Shown here: positions 18,850 through 32,100 of the stretch, in pieces
Position numbering within the stretch: the stretch's first letter is position 1
Layout of the letters: the number at the start of each line of letters is the position of its first letter
Source of the DNA: Heliocidaris erythrogramma
Taxonomy: Eukaryota > Echinodermata > Echinoidea > Camarodonta > Echinometridae
Direction of reading: 5' to 3'
Assembly: GCA_025617745.1 (NCBI GenBank)
Contig: CM046861.1
Span: 12,796,516-12,860,515 of the forward strand
Length of the DNA: 64,000 nucleotides
Position numbers and translations under genes: made by a program
Notes under the pieces: generated by a model
What the model was told of the DNA's origin: nothing
What the model saw: the letters and a program-made list of their open reading frames with translations, nothing else
Databases searched by the model: none

Positions 18850-20550
18850 ACATGAAATTTAAGGCTAAAAAACGGTACAGTGCGTGGCGGGGACTCTTGA
18901 AACTCTTGAAACATAGTCACCATGCAGTGCCGAGTTCGCCCTAGTGCTGAGTTAGCCCGACCCCATTTCTACATAAGGGTTCCCATCTAATGGAAATAAC
19001 CAGTTTGCTCTTTCAAATGTCTTCCTCAACACAATTCATTGATTCATAAAACAATTAAGGTGTGCAAAAAGATATTTATTTACCAGTATGATACATACAT
19101 GTATATATATAGACAAGATGAATGCAAAGTTCTGCATCTCAGATAACCAGAAAATTCTGTAATACTCCAGAACCTCCTTCAGTTTGCAGAGGCATTAAAA
19201 AAAAAATTTAACCAAGAAAACAATGACTGAACAAGTGATTATATTTTGTGCAAATGCTGACTGTGCTTTGTACATATTACAGAGATGTTGTTAACAATTT
19301 TATAACGTATTTATCAATCAGCTGAATAAGCCAGTTTGTAATTATAATTTTGCCCATGTACAGATAAAGGTCCTTTGTATCGAGTACAATTGACCTCTAT
19401 ACGATTTCATAGTGTGCACACCATGATACTGTTACAAATCTTATACATGTGATTGATAAGTTTTTGTCATGCATGCACAGTGGGAGGTGCCGTAGTTAAT
19501 AGGCAAAGAATCAAGGTAAATTCGGAGTGTTTTCCCGTTATTTTATTCACCGTTTGCGTGAAAATTTGTTAATGCAAACTATGTAGGCCCCGCGGTCGTA
19601 ATAATAAATTATGCTGATGGATGATTTCAAGGTGTTAAACAGAGAGCGTCCGTCAAAACAAATGCTTGGATCATTCCAGGGTCATTTTTACCATGTGCTA
19701 ATTACGAATTGGATTATTAATGCCAAGAAATGTGAAATGCATAGATGGCTACCAGTATGTACAATAAAGGTAATTTTTCATGCTTATAATCATGCCAATA
19801 AGGAAGTATTTAGTGATTTTTTCTTCACATTATATGAATGGTATAAGTAAACATGCAAATTCTGTAAAATGTCATGTAATGGCAACAGTTTGCATCATAT
19901 TGTCTGCTTGCAGCTGAATTCTAGATGGACTGATCATATCTTGAACATAGAATGGATACCTTTCTGGCCCTAAAAAGGCAATATAAAATTATTATTATTA
20001 TTATTATTATTTCTTTGGCACTTTCAAAAGAAGAACAACAAATCAAGAAACAATATCCAATATCCAATGTACAATATACATACAGTGTACATTCAACCTG
20101 AATGAATGCAATAAATTTGCATGAATCAAATATTCACCTATCCAAAATAATCGACAAATAGCAACATATTTTCTATTGCTACATGTAACATGTCAAGATT
20201 CTGTGTCCAAGCCAACCGAGCATCTAAAAATATAACTTGAGAAAGCGGCACAAAAACTGACGAAGGCAATGACTGCACGCAATGTTTCATAATGTTTCAT
20301 GCTATTGGATTCAGGCAAGCCATTGCCAGACTATGGATGTCAACTGTATTCTACATAATATCTAATGGAAATTTGCCTGTGAAAAGCAACGAACTGTAGA
20401 AACACTCATGTTTCTCAAGTGCTAGCTTGATTGTATGACACATGCTTGAGCAACAATTGCTCTAGGGAAAATATCTTACACCATTAAAATTACTATTTTC
20501 CACCCTAGACACACCACTATACCTGACCGTAACCGTAACCCTAAACCTAA
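18850..20550. other. Intergenic, no gene recognised
   Basis: Contains a repeat with GTGCCGAGTTCGCCCTAGTG (18915-18965; relatives near 9413 and 49385) and a retroelement-type tail ending in (TTA)n at 19990-20011. Nothing else is supportable. Confidence 0.4.
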
Positions 20551-20554
20551 ACCT

Positions 20555-20701
20555 GGGCCCGTTTCATAAAACTTGTTATCAATAAAAACTGCCCCATTTC
20601 TATTACAAATTTGCTCTCAGCTAATCAGATTCAAGGATTTCAGAAGCTTATAACAGTTATTGTAACTTCTTATTGATAAAAAGTTTTATGAAATGGGGCC
20701 C
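20555..20701 (+). mobile_element. CCAAT hairpin MITE, copy 3
   Basis: GGGCCCGTTTCATAAAACTTG ... AAGTTTTATGAAATGGGGCC with core CTCAGCTAATCAGATTCAAG. The CCAAT box is mutated to CTAAT in this copy. Confidence 0.8.
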
Positions 20702-21934
20702 TGACCTAAATACACCAACCCTAACTATATATTATTATTTGGCATAATAAAGCCTGGAGCATGTGTCAGATCACAGACAGCCTATCACTAAGATCTAGGT
20801 ACATCATTTGAGTGAATTCTAACAACAGCTTGAAGGTGTTACTCGGAGATGTACAAACAAATCAAAATGCAATAAATTTGGTATCAATGGAAAGGGGAAG
20901 ATGCCCTAAAACATTCCATTAACATTCCAAATCCATAGGTTTTCATAAATTAATATTATTCTGTTTCAAATGTGTGCCAAAATATTCGCATATTTTCGCC
21001 CCGCGAGCAGTTTCTTTTTCAACCTTGGAAATGTGACATAATACTCGGGACACGCTTGCTTCTAGCTAGCTCACGATCACATCAATACAGCGCGCGCACA
21101 TAACGTTCACGGTTCGAGGTAAGCTACTGATTTCTTCCAATCTTTGAAAATCTTGTCGACAAAATGTCTGATTTTGGCCCTGATTCAGATGTTTGAACCT
21201 GGAATCGCACCGTCATTCCATCAATCACTGGGTGAATCACTGCAGCAGCCACACACACATATATATGATTCATACAGCTACAGTACAGTCAAGTCGTATA
21301 CCGTAAGCTAGCTGTCCCGAGAATGACGTCATTTTGCTAGTGCAAGAATTCTCGCTTTCGTGGCTCATCTAAGACCCTGTCAGGGGTCTTGAAAAAAAGT
21401 CCTGATAATCTTTTTGAACAAGCTTACATCTCTAAAATTTAATTTCATCGTATTCTTTGGGGGATTAGCTTTCCAAAAATGTATAATTTGTCCTATTTCT
21501 TATTTTATGGGACATTTCTCCGGTTATCTGCTTTAATTATAGTACCAGTAACAAGTTTATAGCGGATTGTGTTTTGATTGAATTGAAGACAACAACATAA
21601 ATAATAAAGAAGCTGGTTGGTCACGTTTCAATGTACATGTAATCTACTCTATGAACTATAATTTCCAATCTACTTTGAAACATCAGTATGTATAATTTCT
21701 AAATACATGTATTTATAACAATGTCATTACACTTCGATCTCAGTCAAATGCTATACAAAGTCCATAAACGGAATAACAAACTAACATGAATCTATCATAT
21801 ATAACACAAAACAACTACATGTTTGGCATTTAATATTATTGAGTCAATTTCTCATTAGCCTTTCTCATGCCCAGTAATTATTATTACATGTAGTGCATTT
21901 AAGAGGAACATACAAAAGACGCAATATTACAATA
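20702..21934. other. Intergenic, no gene recognised
   Basis: AT-rich with no supportable exon or RNA gene. A GC-rich patch at 21040-21120 (CGCGCGC) is the only compositional feature. Confidence 0.4.
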
Positions 21935-22350
21935 GGTGCTGTGGTCTAGTGGATAAGTCACCGGAATGTAGATCACAAGGTACGAGGTTCAAATCCCACG
22001 ATGGCACTCACGTCCTTTGGCAAGACTCTAATTTGAGCGACCCCAAAACATATTCGCGGGTTCTTAAATTCGCGCTGCACAATTACACGCTCGTATGTAC
22101 AGCATGCGCAACTACACACACATATTAATGTGCTGAAGCGTGCAATTTCAACCCGCATAGGAAATCAGGCTAATATTTTCGCGATTAATATACCGCGAAT
22201 ATTTCTGCATTTACATTACCTGATATGCTTGAGCGCTAGTTACTTTGGCGGCTCGGTTATAACCAGGTTAATAATGTCTAAGCGCCATGAGCGTCACTGT
22301 GTGACGGATATGAGCGCTATATAAGTGGCCATTATTATTATTATTATTAC
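21935..22350 (+). mobile_element. tRNA-derived SINE
   Basis: Starts with a tRNA-like head having an A box (GTGGTCTAGTGGATAAG) and a B box (GGTTCAAATCC) about 40 bases apart. It ends AGCGCTATATAAGTGGCC and (ATT)n, the tail borrowed from LINEs. This is the most complete SINE in the window. The polymerase III promoter boxes look intact. Confidence 0.75.
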
Positions 22351-22869
22351 AAAATTTTCATGAAATCAGTAATCACCAGAGCTGATGATCAATAGAGAGT
22401 GAGTTTCTTGATTATAATATCAAACTGTAATACATAAAGGGGCTATCTACAAGTTACTTACAACCATTACAAAGAATTTCAATGGTACAACGAAAATACA
22501 TGCATGTTTACATTTTTCAATAACACCGTCAACTTTCCTAATTTTCCAGCACAAAAAACATAAACTTCAAATAACTCCAAGGTTAAAACAACTATTCTGT
22601 GAAATTCTGGACTTCAGAATTTTGTTACTGAGGTAATGTAGTTCCTTCTTATTTCGGATACAGTTATCATTTAATCTGATGACTACAGCACATGAAAGTT
22701 TTATTTGTGGAAAATAAATACTGATATATAGAGCACCATTATTTGTGCATATTACATACATTACATTATTCTTAAATTTATAATTGAAACAACATTTTAC
22801 ATACATGTACTTTATAATACTGGGTGCAGCAACACAAGCACAAACCTATTATCCACAAAATAGATTAAA

Positions 22870-22875
22870 TTTATT
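22870..22875 (-). terminator. Candidate polyadenylation signal of astrin-like gene
   Basis: AATAAA on the minus strand, about 370 bases past the stop codon at 23248. It is the first such hexamer downstream, but many occur in AT-rich DNA. Confidence 0.3.
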
Positions 22876-23247
22876 AATCTCAACTCCTCCCAAAGATATA
22901 TTAATACATTAATCATACAAATAACATAAAATCTTGACTCTTGACTATATTCTCAACTATTGAAGATATCATATGATTTCAAAATATTGAATACATGCAA
23001 TTACCCCACTCAAAATACAAACCTGTCACAATCTAAAATGCTTGCATGTTCACATATTACTGGCTCAAATCTTGCAGTAGTTCAATAATGATGTAAGAAT
23101 TAAAGGACAGCGAAGGTGTATGGAAAATGGTCCATCAAAGTTTTCTTCACTGAATCATCATCATTCATTTGCAGAGTTCTGGAGTTACGTCCTATTGGAT
23201 CCATTCAGCAAATGAGACTTACTATCTTCTGCTTCTTGAGCTGTGTC

Positions 23248-23328
23248 CTATTGGCTAGTGAACATCTCATGCAGCAATTTCAGATTAGGATCCATTTTGC
23301 AGATTTGTCTTGGCACCTTATCCATTAT
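23248..23328 (-). CDS. SPAG5: Astrin-like exon 21 (stop codon)
   Basis: IMDKVPRQICKMDPNLKLL then HEMFTSQ and TAG. Acceptor TTACCAG. It resembles the short ending of astrin (I..TL.SIPE.. ELQ.LLEFLS). Confidence 0.78.
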   Translation of the reverse strand: MMDKVPRQICKMDPNLKLLHEMFTSQ

Positions 23329-26164
23329 CTGGTAACGAAAAAATGCAAACATAAAATTAGAAAAGGCCGATGTGTGCTTCTGTGTTTACATTCTTCTGCA
23401 TCTGAAACATCTTTTGGGGTGAAATTTTACTTCAAAACACAAGATTTCCTTGTTTTCTCTGCATAAAATAATTATTCTGGCAATATAATTATGTCAAATA
23501 TCGAAAATGCACTTCAACTTAATAATTTCAGAAAAGTATAATGAATAGAAGATAAGGATATTGTTACATATGTCTTGAGAATATAATATTATTATTATGT
23601 CTAAATTTATTGTTCAATGTACTCATTCATTCATTCATCTATTTATTTCCATCAATAGTTTAAAAATAAATACAAACAAAAGTCATTACAATGTATACAA
23701 TTACAAGATAGACGAGAAAGCAAGAAAAGCAAGGAGCTTTATAAAAAGCTGCCACCTTTGGTGTATACATAAATAAATACATCAAATGGGCATATTGGAT
23801 GATTAGAATGTAGATATAATATGGCCAGTAATATAAATGTAGGATTTGAAAGATGTAGTTCTAAGAGTGGCATAAAAGTTTGAGTTCTTAGCTCAGTTAT
23901 AAAAGCCCTGATTCTAACCTTTTTAATCAGTAATTGCCTGTGACCGCTAGCAGAATGATACTTCTTTGAAGTTTAAAAAGAAAGGATATATTCAAAAGAC
24001 TTTTATGAGGCAAAGTCCACAGCTTTGAGGGGACAGATACATGTATCTCAGCCAAACTGATTGCATCATGGGGTAATCTGTCTTACTTCTGGATGAAAGT
24101 AGAAACGAACAGTGCTCCGACTTATATTCCAATGGCAATTGCTCCAGGCTTTATTTTTTCATAGATACATGTATAGATTACAGTTGTGGTTGCAATTGGG
24201 TTTGAGGTTACATGTAGGTGTAGGGTTAGGGTAATACATGTAGGTATTGCATTTGGTCCAGGGATGTAGTTTTAGAATTTGGTTAGTTACTAAATTACTG
24301 CACGGCCACCGTCAACGGAGCATGTGTCGTATAACTGACAAGACTGCTATAATACAGATGACCTTCCTTACAGAAGTGGCTAATATAGCAGGTTTGACTG
24401 TACGCTCTTACCTTTCTGCAGTGGTCAAAGAGTTGGTCAAGTCTGTGGATCTCTGCTTCAGCTTTCTTCCAGTTGCCCTCTAAAACTTTCATCTACAGAA
24501 ATCAAAGCACAAGAAATAATTCAGTATTTAATGAAAAGCGGTCTACCACTTCTGATACCATGATGCTCAAGAAACCTAAAACGTGTCCAAATGTACAAAG
24601 TTTCGCTTGCATCGAATGTAAACCGACCACCTGAACAACTGTATTAAAGATGACTCCTTAAACCACCTCATTCAAATTTCTTTGTAGCGTATTATGTCAA
24701 CTTTTTGCTGGATCCATAAACCATGTTATATCAAAATACTGCATAATATATTGTGTATATAGTATACAGTATACAGTGAAAACTCGTTATAAAAACTTGG
24801 ATATAAGGAGATTCCTGATATAACAGGGTAATTTTGCTGGTCCCAGGTCTTTATGTTCTTTTGTTTTTTCACTGTGATATAAGGAGATTCCTGATAATTA
24901 TAACAAGGTAATTTTCATGGTTCTAACATCCTCATTATTATAGTGACTTTCCACTTTACATGTACTTTATTATGTTACCAGCCTCCAAATCTACAAAACG
25001 GCAAAAACACTCAACAGCAAGCTCTCAACAAATTAAATAAAAGCTACTGCAGATCAGGGCTATAGCACACGAGAGGGTCTCCTAGCGTGTCAGAAAAATT
25101 ACATGAGGGTTCACAAGAGTGACAGCCCATGAGACATTCTATAAAGGGTTCATGCTACTGGGACATCCCACTTGACACACTTGACAAGCATGGACATATT
25201 AACCTGTTGACCACTGAATTCTTTAACTCTCATAGGCTTAATACAGGAGCCACCCGGTTCCTGTAATCTATGGGTTAATGTAGATACTACTCATTTATAG
25301 GATTTCTACCTGCTTCCCAGCCTTGCTATGGAACAGCTCATAATCTTCCTGCCTTTTGAAGAACTTCATGCGAACCTTGTCCAACTAAAAATATGGGAGA
25401 AGGAAAGAGAATGAATTACATGTAATGTTCAGGAACACAAAGCAAAGACAGAGAACATTTCCTATTCTGCTAAATAATATCATATCTCAGGGAAGAACAT
25501 TTTCCATTCTGCTAGATAATATCATATTTCAGAGGGCTCCACTAACTGGTCTAAAGCTGTTTTCTTTCAGCAGCTTGCCCATGCTCTCTCCATTGTTAGT
25601 ACATGTTGTGAATACTACCAAGGAGTAATGACAGAACTGTGATAACTCCATGATACAGGATATACCTCCTTCTCTAAGTGAAGGTTTTCTATCAGCAGCT
25701 TGCCCATGCTCTCTTCACTGCTAGTACATGTAGTGAATACTACTCATCTTATACAAAAACAAATGACAAACTAACCGTACTTACCTCCTTCTTCAAGTGA
25801 AGATTTTCTTTCAGTAGCTTGCCCATGCTCTCTCCATCCCCAGTAGAAGACGATGCTGCTTGTCTTGGCTGAGAGGCCAATGCTTCAAACTGCTTCATCA
25901 CCATCTCTTTCTCTCTGGTCACCAGCTGCAGGGACGATGTGAGACGAGCAACCTCTTGTTCTAGCTCCTGAGGGATGAGGGAGATGAGTTTTATTTTAAA
26001 TAAATGGTCAGCTTTCATGCTCTCCTTTCATGCTCTCATGATGGTTATTAAACTTCTAATGAAGTATTGGTTTCATTGCAGTACGCTTGACCCCTCTCTC
26101 ACGATCTTTGCCAGTCTCTCTCCTAAAATATAAGACCTTGCGGTATGTCTCATTTATCTCTCTA

Positions 26165-26195
<31 letters not shown>

Positions 26196-29100
26196 AGCTC
26201 TTCAGGTTCTTCTGGGTTGTGCTGTTGGTATCCTATCACCATTGTGCACTGTATTAAATATTCTATGTTGCAAAAGAGCAAGTCCACGGTATCTTGTCCC
26301 ATACAATACTGCATACATCAAAGATTGTACTATTTCTGATGATTGTATCAAATTCGACACCCCTACTTTAGTTTGGATCAAAGGAACTACCAAGGAAAAC
26401 AATACTTTTGATGTTAATTATGCGCAGTATTCCATGATACTTGGTAACACAGAAAGATCAAATACCTTGGACTTGCCCCAAAACAACTTGCTTTCAAACA
26501 ACATCAATAAAACCAATCGATAAAACTGCTACATACCTCAATCTTTGATTTCTGGTCTGAGAAGCGAGCCAGGTTGGTGGCCATGCTTTCAATCCTCTGC
26601 TGTGCATAGTCCAAGGCCTGCAGCTGTTCACAAGACTGGTTCTGGGCATCGGCTAGACTCTGCTGAAGCTGCTGACGATGGGTGAGGGACTCCTCAAGCT
26701 GGTCTCTCAGGTGCCGGACCTGGTTCTCATGACGCTGGATGGCCTTCTTTGAGCTCTGATCCTTTTCTTGACTATAATGGAGAATAAAAAAGTCATGGTA
26801 AAAACAAAATAACTGAATTTGGCTAATATGAGTTGAACTTTCAGCCCATACAGGGATTCATATTATCAATCTTCTTTTTTTTTCTTCTAAATGACAAATT
26901 ATAAACAAGTAATTATCACTCTATGAATCATGGAATAGTGGGCAAGCAGTTACTTTCACAAGGGTTTTATTTTTGCAAATTTTTCTGCATTGTTGTGCAA
27001 ATTTAACAAAAGGGAAAATAAACTGGCAATCCATGTGCCAACCTGTACTGTAATGAGCCTGTGTTAACTATCTCAAAGCAATAACTTGTGAAAATTTCTG
27101 TGTCTCTGTCATTCATGAAAATATCAACTTCTACTGGTACACAAGGTTCGAAACATGAATTCTCTACATAATCACCCATGCACAATATCTCTGAGGTTGG
27201 TTTATCATATTATCATAATACATTCTTATATTTTAGACCAGCAATACTATAATTGCAATGATGTTTTCATGTCTTTGATTTTGCAGAATTAAGCAAAATG
27301 CAAAATTATTCCTCCTGTTCTCTTACACCAGTGCCATATTTGAAAGATTATATTTTTGAAACACACTAGAATGGGTCTAACATTTTCTATGACACAATAT
27401 CATGCTCACATTTCTCACTGAAGTCTGGCCACAAGGTTTTATTCATTCTATCATCATAATACATCCTTCTAGTATGGACCCATGATTTATACTTTCAACG
27501 ATATCCTTTCAACAATTACGCACATTCAATATTATTCTTTACGCCTGCATACCTCCAAAATTCAATGCTATAGATCAATGGTTCAATCATATTCTAGACA
27601 CATTATCATGCTTACATTTCTTGCTGGAGTCTGGCCACTTCTTCTCTCAGCTTCTCCTCATTCTCCATGAAGACGGTGAACATCTTGGCAAACAATGTCT
27701 TCAACCTCAAGACCTGATCAGGTAGCGGCTCAACAGATTTCTTCTCCCCGCCATCCTCGAAGTCAATTCCTCTTTCCTGATGGTCATCCTGACTGCTTGG
27801 TCTGACTGCTTGGAAGGCGCTTGACTCAGACTGCCCAATGGTCAGCCTTTGTTCCATGTCTTCTTGGTGCTTCGGCTGTGCCGGAGTGACCAGCTCAGTC
27901 TCACTGCCACAGCTAGGGGATTTACCAGGTGTTTCAGTGTGATCGACAGCTCTAAGCACAGACACCACTAGGGATCCTGGTTTGCCGGAGGCTGCAGAAG
28001 ACTTGGGGTGTTTGGAGCGACGGTTTGATCTGTGGCCTCCTCGATTTTCTGTGACAAAACCTCTTGATGAAGATTCTTCAACCTTTTTACAAGGAAAATA
28101 TTAATAAATCAGTAAGGTAAACTGTATCAATTTTCAGCATATAAATCAAATGTCAGTATGGAGTGTACATATTAAAAAATACATCTTGTCAAAACATCCT
28201 GCTATCATGGAGACGTGACCTGTCTTAACTTTCCTATATCCGTGGGTGGAAGAAATGAATATTACAAATATAAGCTACCAGTATGTGCTTGTGACATGCT
28301 TGCAATTCCTTACCAACCTCAGATCCAACAATAATATGGGCAAACAGATTGACTGTATATTTGTGAAATACTGTATATCATACAGATCAAAAGTGCGTAC
28401 CTTTTCAGCAGCTAGGTCAGACATTTTGGCCACTGCAGAAGAGATGCCTTGGCCGAGTTCAGCAAGAGCTGCGGAGGCATCGCTGATCTCTGAACCTTGG
28501 TTGAACAGCATCCAATGAGCCTGAGCCTTGGTGTGGTCTAACTCACTCTGTAAATACTCAACCTGTTCACTGTCAAAGGGGAAGAATGGAGAAAGGAAGA
28601 TTTGAACTGTTATTCCTTGCAAAGAGATACAAAGTCTTCTTTGTAATTGCTGAGGTATCGCTGATCTATGATCCCTGGTTGAACAGCATCCAGTGTGCCT
28701 GAGCTTTGCTATGGTCTAACTCACCCTGTAGGGACTCCACTTGTTCACTGTCAAAGGGGGATTGGATAAAGGAAAGGCTATCATCAATGGTCCTTGCATA
28801 GAGATAAAAAGTTTTCTTGAAGCTATGGTAAAAGAAAATCTGTGGCTATTTTGCTTGATATAAAATATAACACCACATTTCTTATTTCAAATACCAAATT
28901 AGAGAGCAAGTCACAAAATGAATAATAGATAACGGCTTATTTTAATTCCAGTGGAGTAGGACAAGATGGAAAAGCTTTAGGGTTCCTGATATGAAACCAT
29001 GACTGAGAGTTTGACACTCAAGACTATCCAAAAAATCTTATCACAGGAGCTTGTTTTGCATTTGAGAGTACTTGGACAAGATGAAAAAGCATTTGTGACC

Positions 29101-32100
29101 TTGATAGTAAAAGAGCTAATTTTGCAATCCAGGACACTCGTACAAGATGGAAAAGCCTTAAGATCCTTGCTAAGAAAAGGGCTTAGTTTGCAATTGAGTA
29201 TACTCAAACAAGGTAGGACCTTGATATAACACCATACCGGAGGAACAAACCTTCAGGACTGTTAAAATATTATTATAGTCTTGTATACAGTAGAAAGCAA
29301 ATATATATTTTTTCACTACACTTTATTCTATATGCCATATATTATGCAATGGTGTCTGACAACTCGACTCCCTCTTTATTTTCTGCCCTACCACTCCACT
29401 GTACTGGACTTGTACAGTACTTATTCCTTTCTCTTACCCCTTGTCTTTGCATTGTTCCTTATCCTGTTTGATGTTGCCTCCCCCATTTATCCTTTGCTTC
29501 CACAGGTTACCCACACTTGAGCTTGGGGCTCATTACTGTCCTTGCATCTCCACGCCTTTGTGTTTGCTTTAATCCCCCTCCACACCTACTTGACTCCTTG
29601 CTTTTGACTCCCCACACTCCCCTTTTGTTTCCATTGTTTTGTGTCCCCAGCCCCTCCCTTACAGTTCCTGTTTTGTGTCTGTAGTCTATATATATGCTTG
29701 TCTTGCTTTTTATGTTTGTCTTTTTGCCTCTGACGAAGATTCTGCTAGGATCGAAAGCTCAGGCCCCTTTTGACTCCAAAATATTATTAAATTAAAAGAG
29801 CTTGTTTAGCATTCCAGAGTATTGGGACGAAGTGGAAAAGCTTCAGGGGAATTGACGTACCTGAGGGAAGACATAGACTCCTGGAGCTGTCTCCTGACCA
29901 GCTCCGCCTCAGACAGGGAGGCCTTGCTCCTGGACAGCTCCATGCTGGTGATGCGGAGCTCATTCTCCACTTCCACTGCAGACTCCTCCAGGGCTGTCCT
30001 CTCCTCCTCCAGGAACTGTTTGTTCTCCTGGAACTGCTTCTCAAGAGTCTGTCAGAGAGGATGGTTGTAGGAATGAACCAATTGTCAGATGCAGAGACAA
30101 AAGGAAGAGCTTGGAACATAATTATATACTTTTGCCATTAGATGCCTGAAATGTGATTGATCTTTTACACTGTGTATCTGCCAATGCCAGTTGTATTCAT
30201 GGCACTGCTCCTCAATATAACCCCAACAAGATCACTTCGTTCTTCCTCTTCTGGCCTTCTCAATATACCCAAAGCAGGGCTCGAATTACCCGGTCGGCAA
30301 AAGGCAATTTGCCGCAATGCCCCTTCAACTTGCCGCGATGCCCCTCTAAATATTACAATACTTACGGCAACTTGTGGGTGCCCCTTTTTTATTTTGCCGT
30401 AATGCCCTTTCACCCGAAACGTACACGAACAATAGCTTGTTGAGGAACTCACTACGCGACATCGAGGTGCGAGAGGGACGTGAGTTTTAAGGCGCGCGAG
30501 CTGCTGCGCGCCTTAATCCATTCGAGGTAGGCAGCTCTGCCAACTTCTACGGATTTCCCGTAATTGATCAATCAATTGCCAATTTGACGACGGTAATCAT
30601 TGCACCGGTCAATGTAATATGCGTACTGCGTGCACTATGTACCAACCACCGTATTTAGTCTGTACAATTGTACGATCTTCAAATTGGCGCAAGAAAATTG
30701 TCGATAACTTCAGTATTAATGAGCTTGAACGAAAAGGGTTTTTTCCCCATAGAAAAGCACATGAATCGCGCACCCGCCAGCGAGCTATCTTCCGCGTGTT
30801 GAACGTAACTGAAGTAAGCGATGTTTTCAAGGTGTCTTTGCATATACGTTCGCACGTTGTGTATGCGCGGGGGGCGCATTTCCGTTTTACACCGTTGCCT
30901 AGGCATTTTCGCGAAAAAATCCAAGAAGTGCGCTGGTGAAAGAGTCTAAGTCGTCAGCGCCCCCAGTGAGGTCTAGCATGCACAGCATCTGCACAGACAG
31001 CAAAGATATGCATTACAGTAACTGTACAGTAGCTACACTTCATCTTGTGCGCAAACGAGCTAAAAGAAATATATAAGGAACGATAAAAGCAAAAAAATAT
31101 ATAAGAGAGACAAGGGGGATGAAAGGAAAAGCAAAACAGAAGGAAGCGTGAAAGGGCCGTCTTCTTTGTTTTTTTTTTCTTTCATGCTGATGAGGCTTCC
31201 TCTTCTCTAATTGGCGCACAAAGAGTTACAGCTAGATACGCAGTTATAGTTATAGTTATAGTTGTAGCAAAAAAAACTATATTTCTTCAAATCAATTATT
31301 ATTATTCTTATTATTCTTATCTTCTCGATATTAGTAAAACACCTAAATTTTCTTTTAAATGTATGATCCTGGGCTATAATTATTATACGTATATTCCTCG
31401 TCCCCCACCCCTTCTGTTTAATTCCCTCGCTTTCTGGTAACACTGTTTCAGCTTAGCTGCCTTTCAGCTACATTTTAAAATTCTTTTACCTTGCAATGCA
31501 ACATGAATTAACTCTAATGTTATTCTTTATCGCCATATAGACAATCCGAGACAGTAGACCAGTGCAGTAGACCCTATAGTACACGTACACATACACCCGA
31601 TCGCCGCAAACATGCAGAGTAGGAGTACGTGTGTACATTCGATTTCATACTTCGCGCGTGCAGAGCAAGCTCGAGCTCATAGCGCATGAAGCGAGCTGAA
31701 ACCTAGACTTTGAAACCAGCACGTTCGAAGCGATTAATCGAAAAAATGCCTAGGCAACGGTGTAAAACGGAAACGCGCGCCCGGGGGAGCGTTTCATCAA
31801 GCGTCTTGTCAGTGATTTTCACCTACAAATTTGCCCTCAGCCAATCAGGTGCAAGGATTTCAGTAGCTTATAACAGCTGTCGGTGAAAATCACTGACAAA
31901 ATGCTTGATGAAACGCTCGCATGGCTCGCGTGGCTAGATATGGCTAGGCTCACGCACGGTGCGCGTGCTATGATATGACCATAGACAAATTATGACCGAT
32001 GACCGAGTCCAGTGCATGTGCACAATCGCACGCTGCGCTGGATACGAAACTCAAAAGCTCACCGGCCCCTTGTATGGCGAAGAAGAGCTTTTTGCATTGC

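Noticed and set aside
20520-20720. Telomere-like CCCTAAACCTAAACC sequence
   Set aside because: Only a few degenerate units flank a MITE, with no array.
25672-25745. Exon 18 copy B as a functional alternative exon
   Set aside because: The donor is good, but the only acceptor gives CAG-TGA in the required phase.
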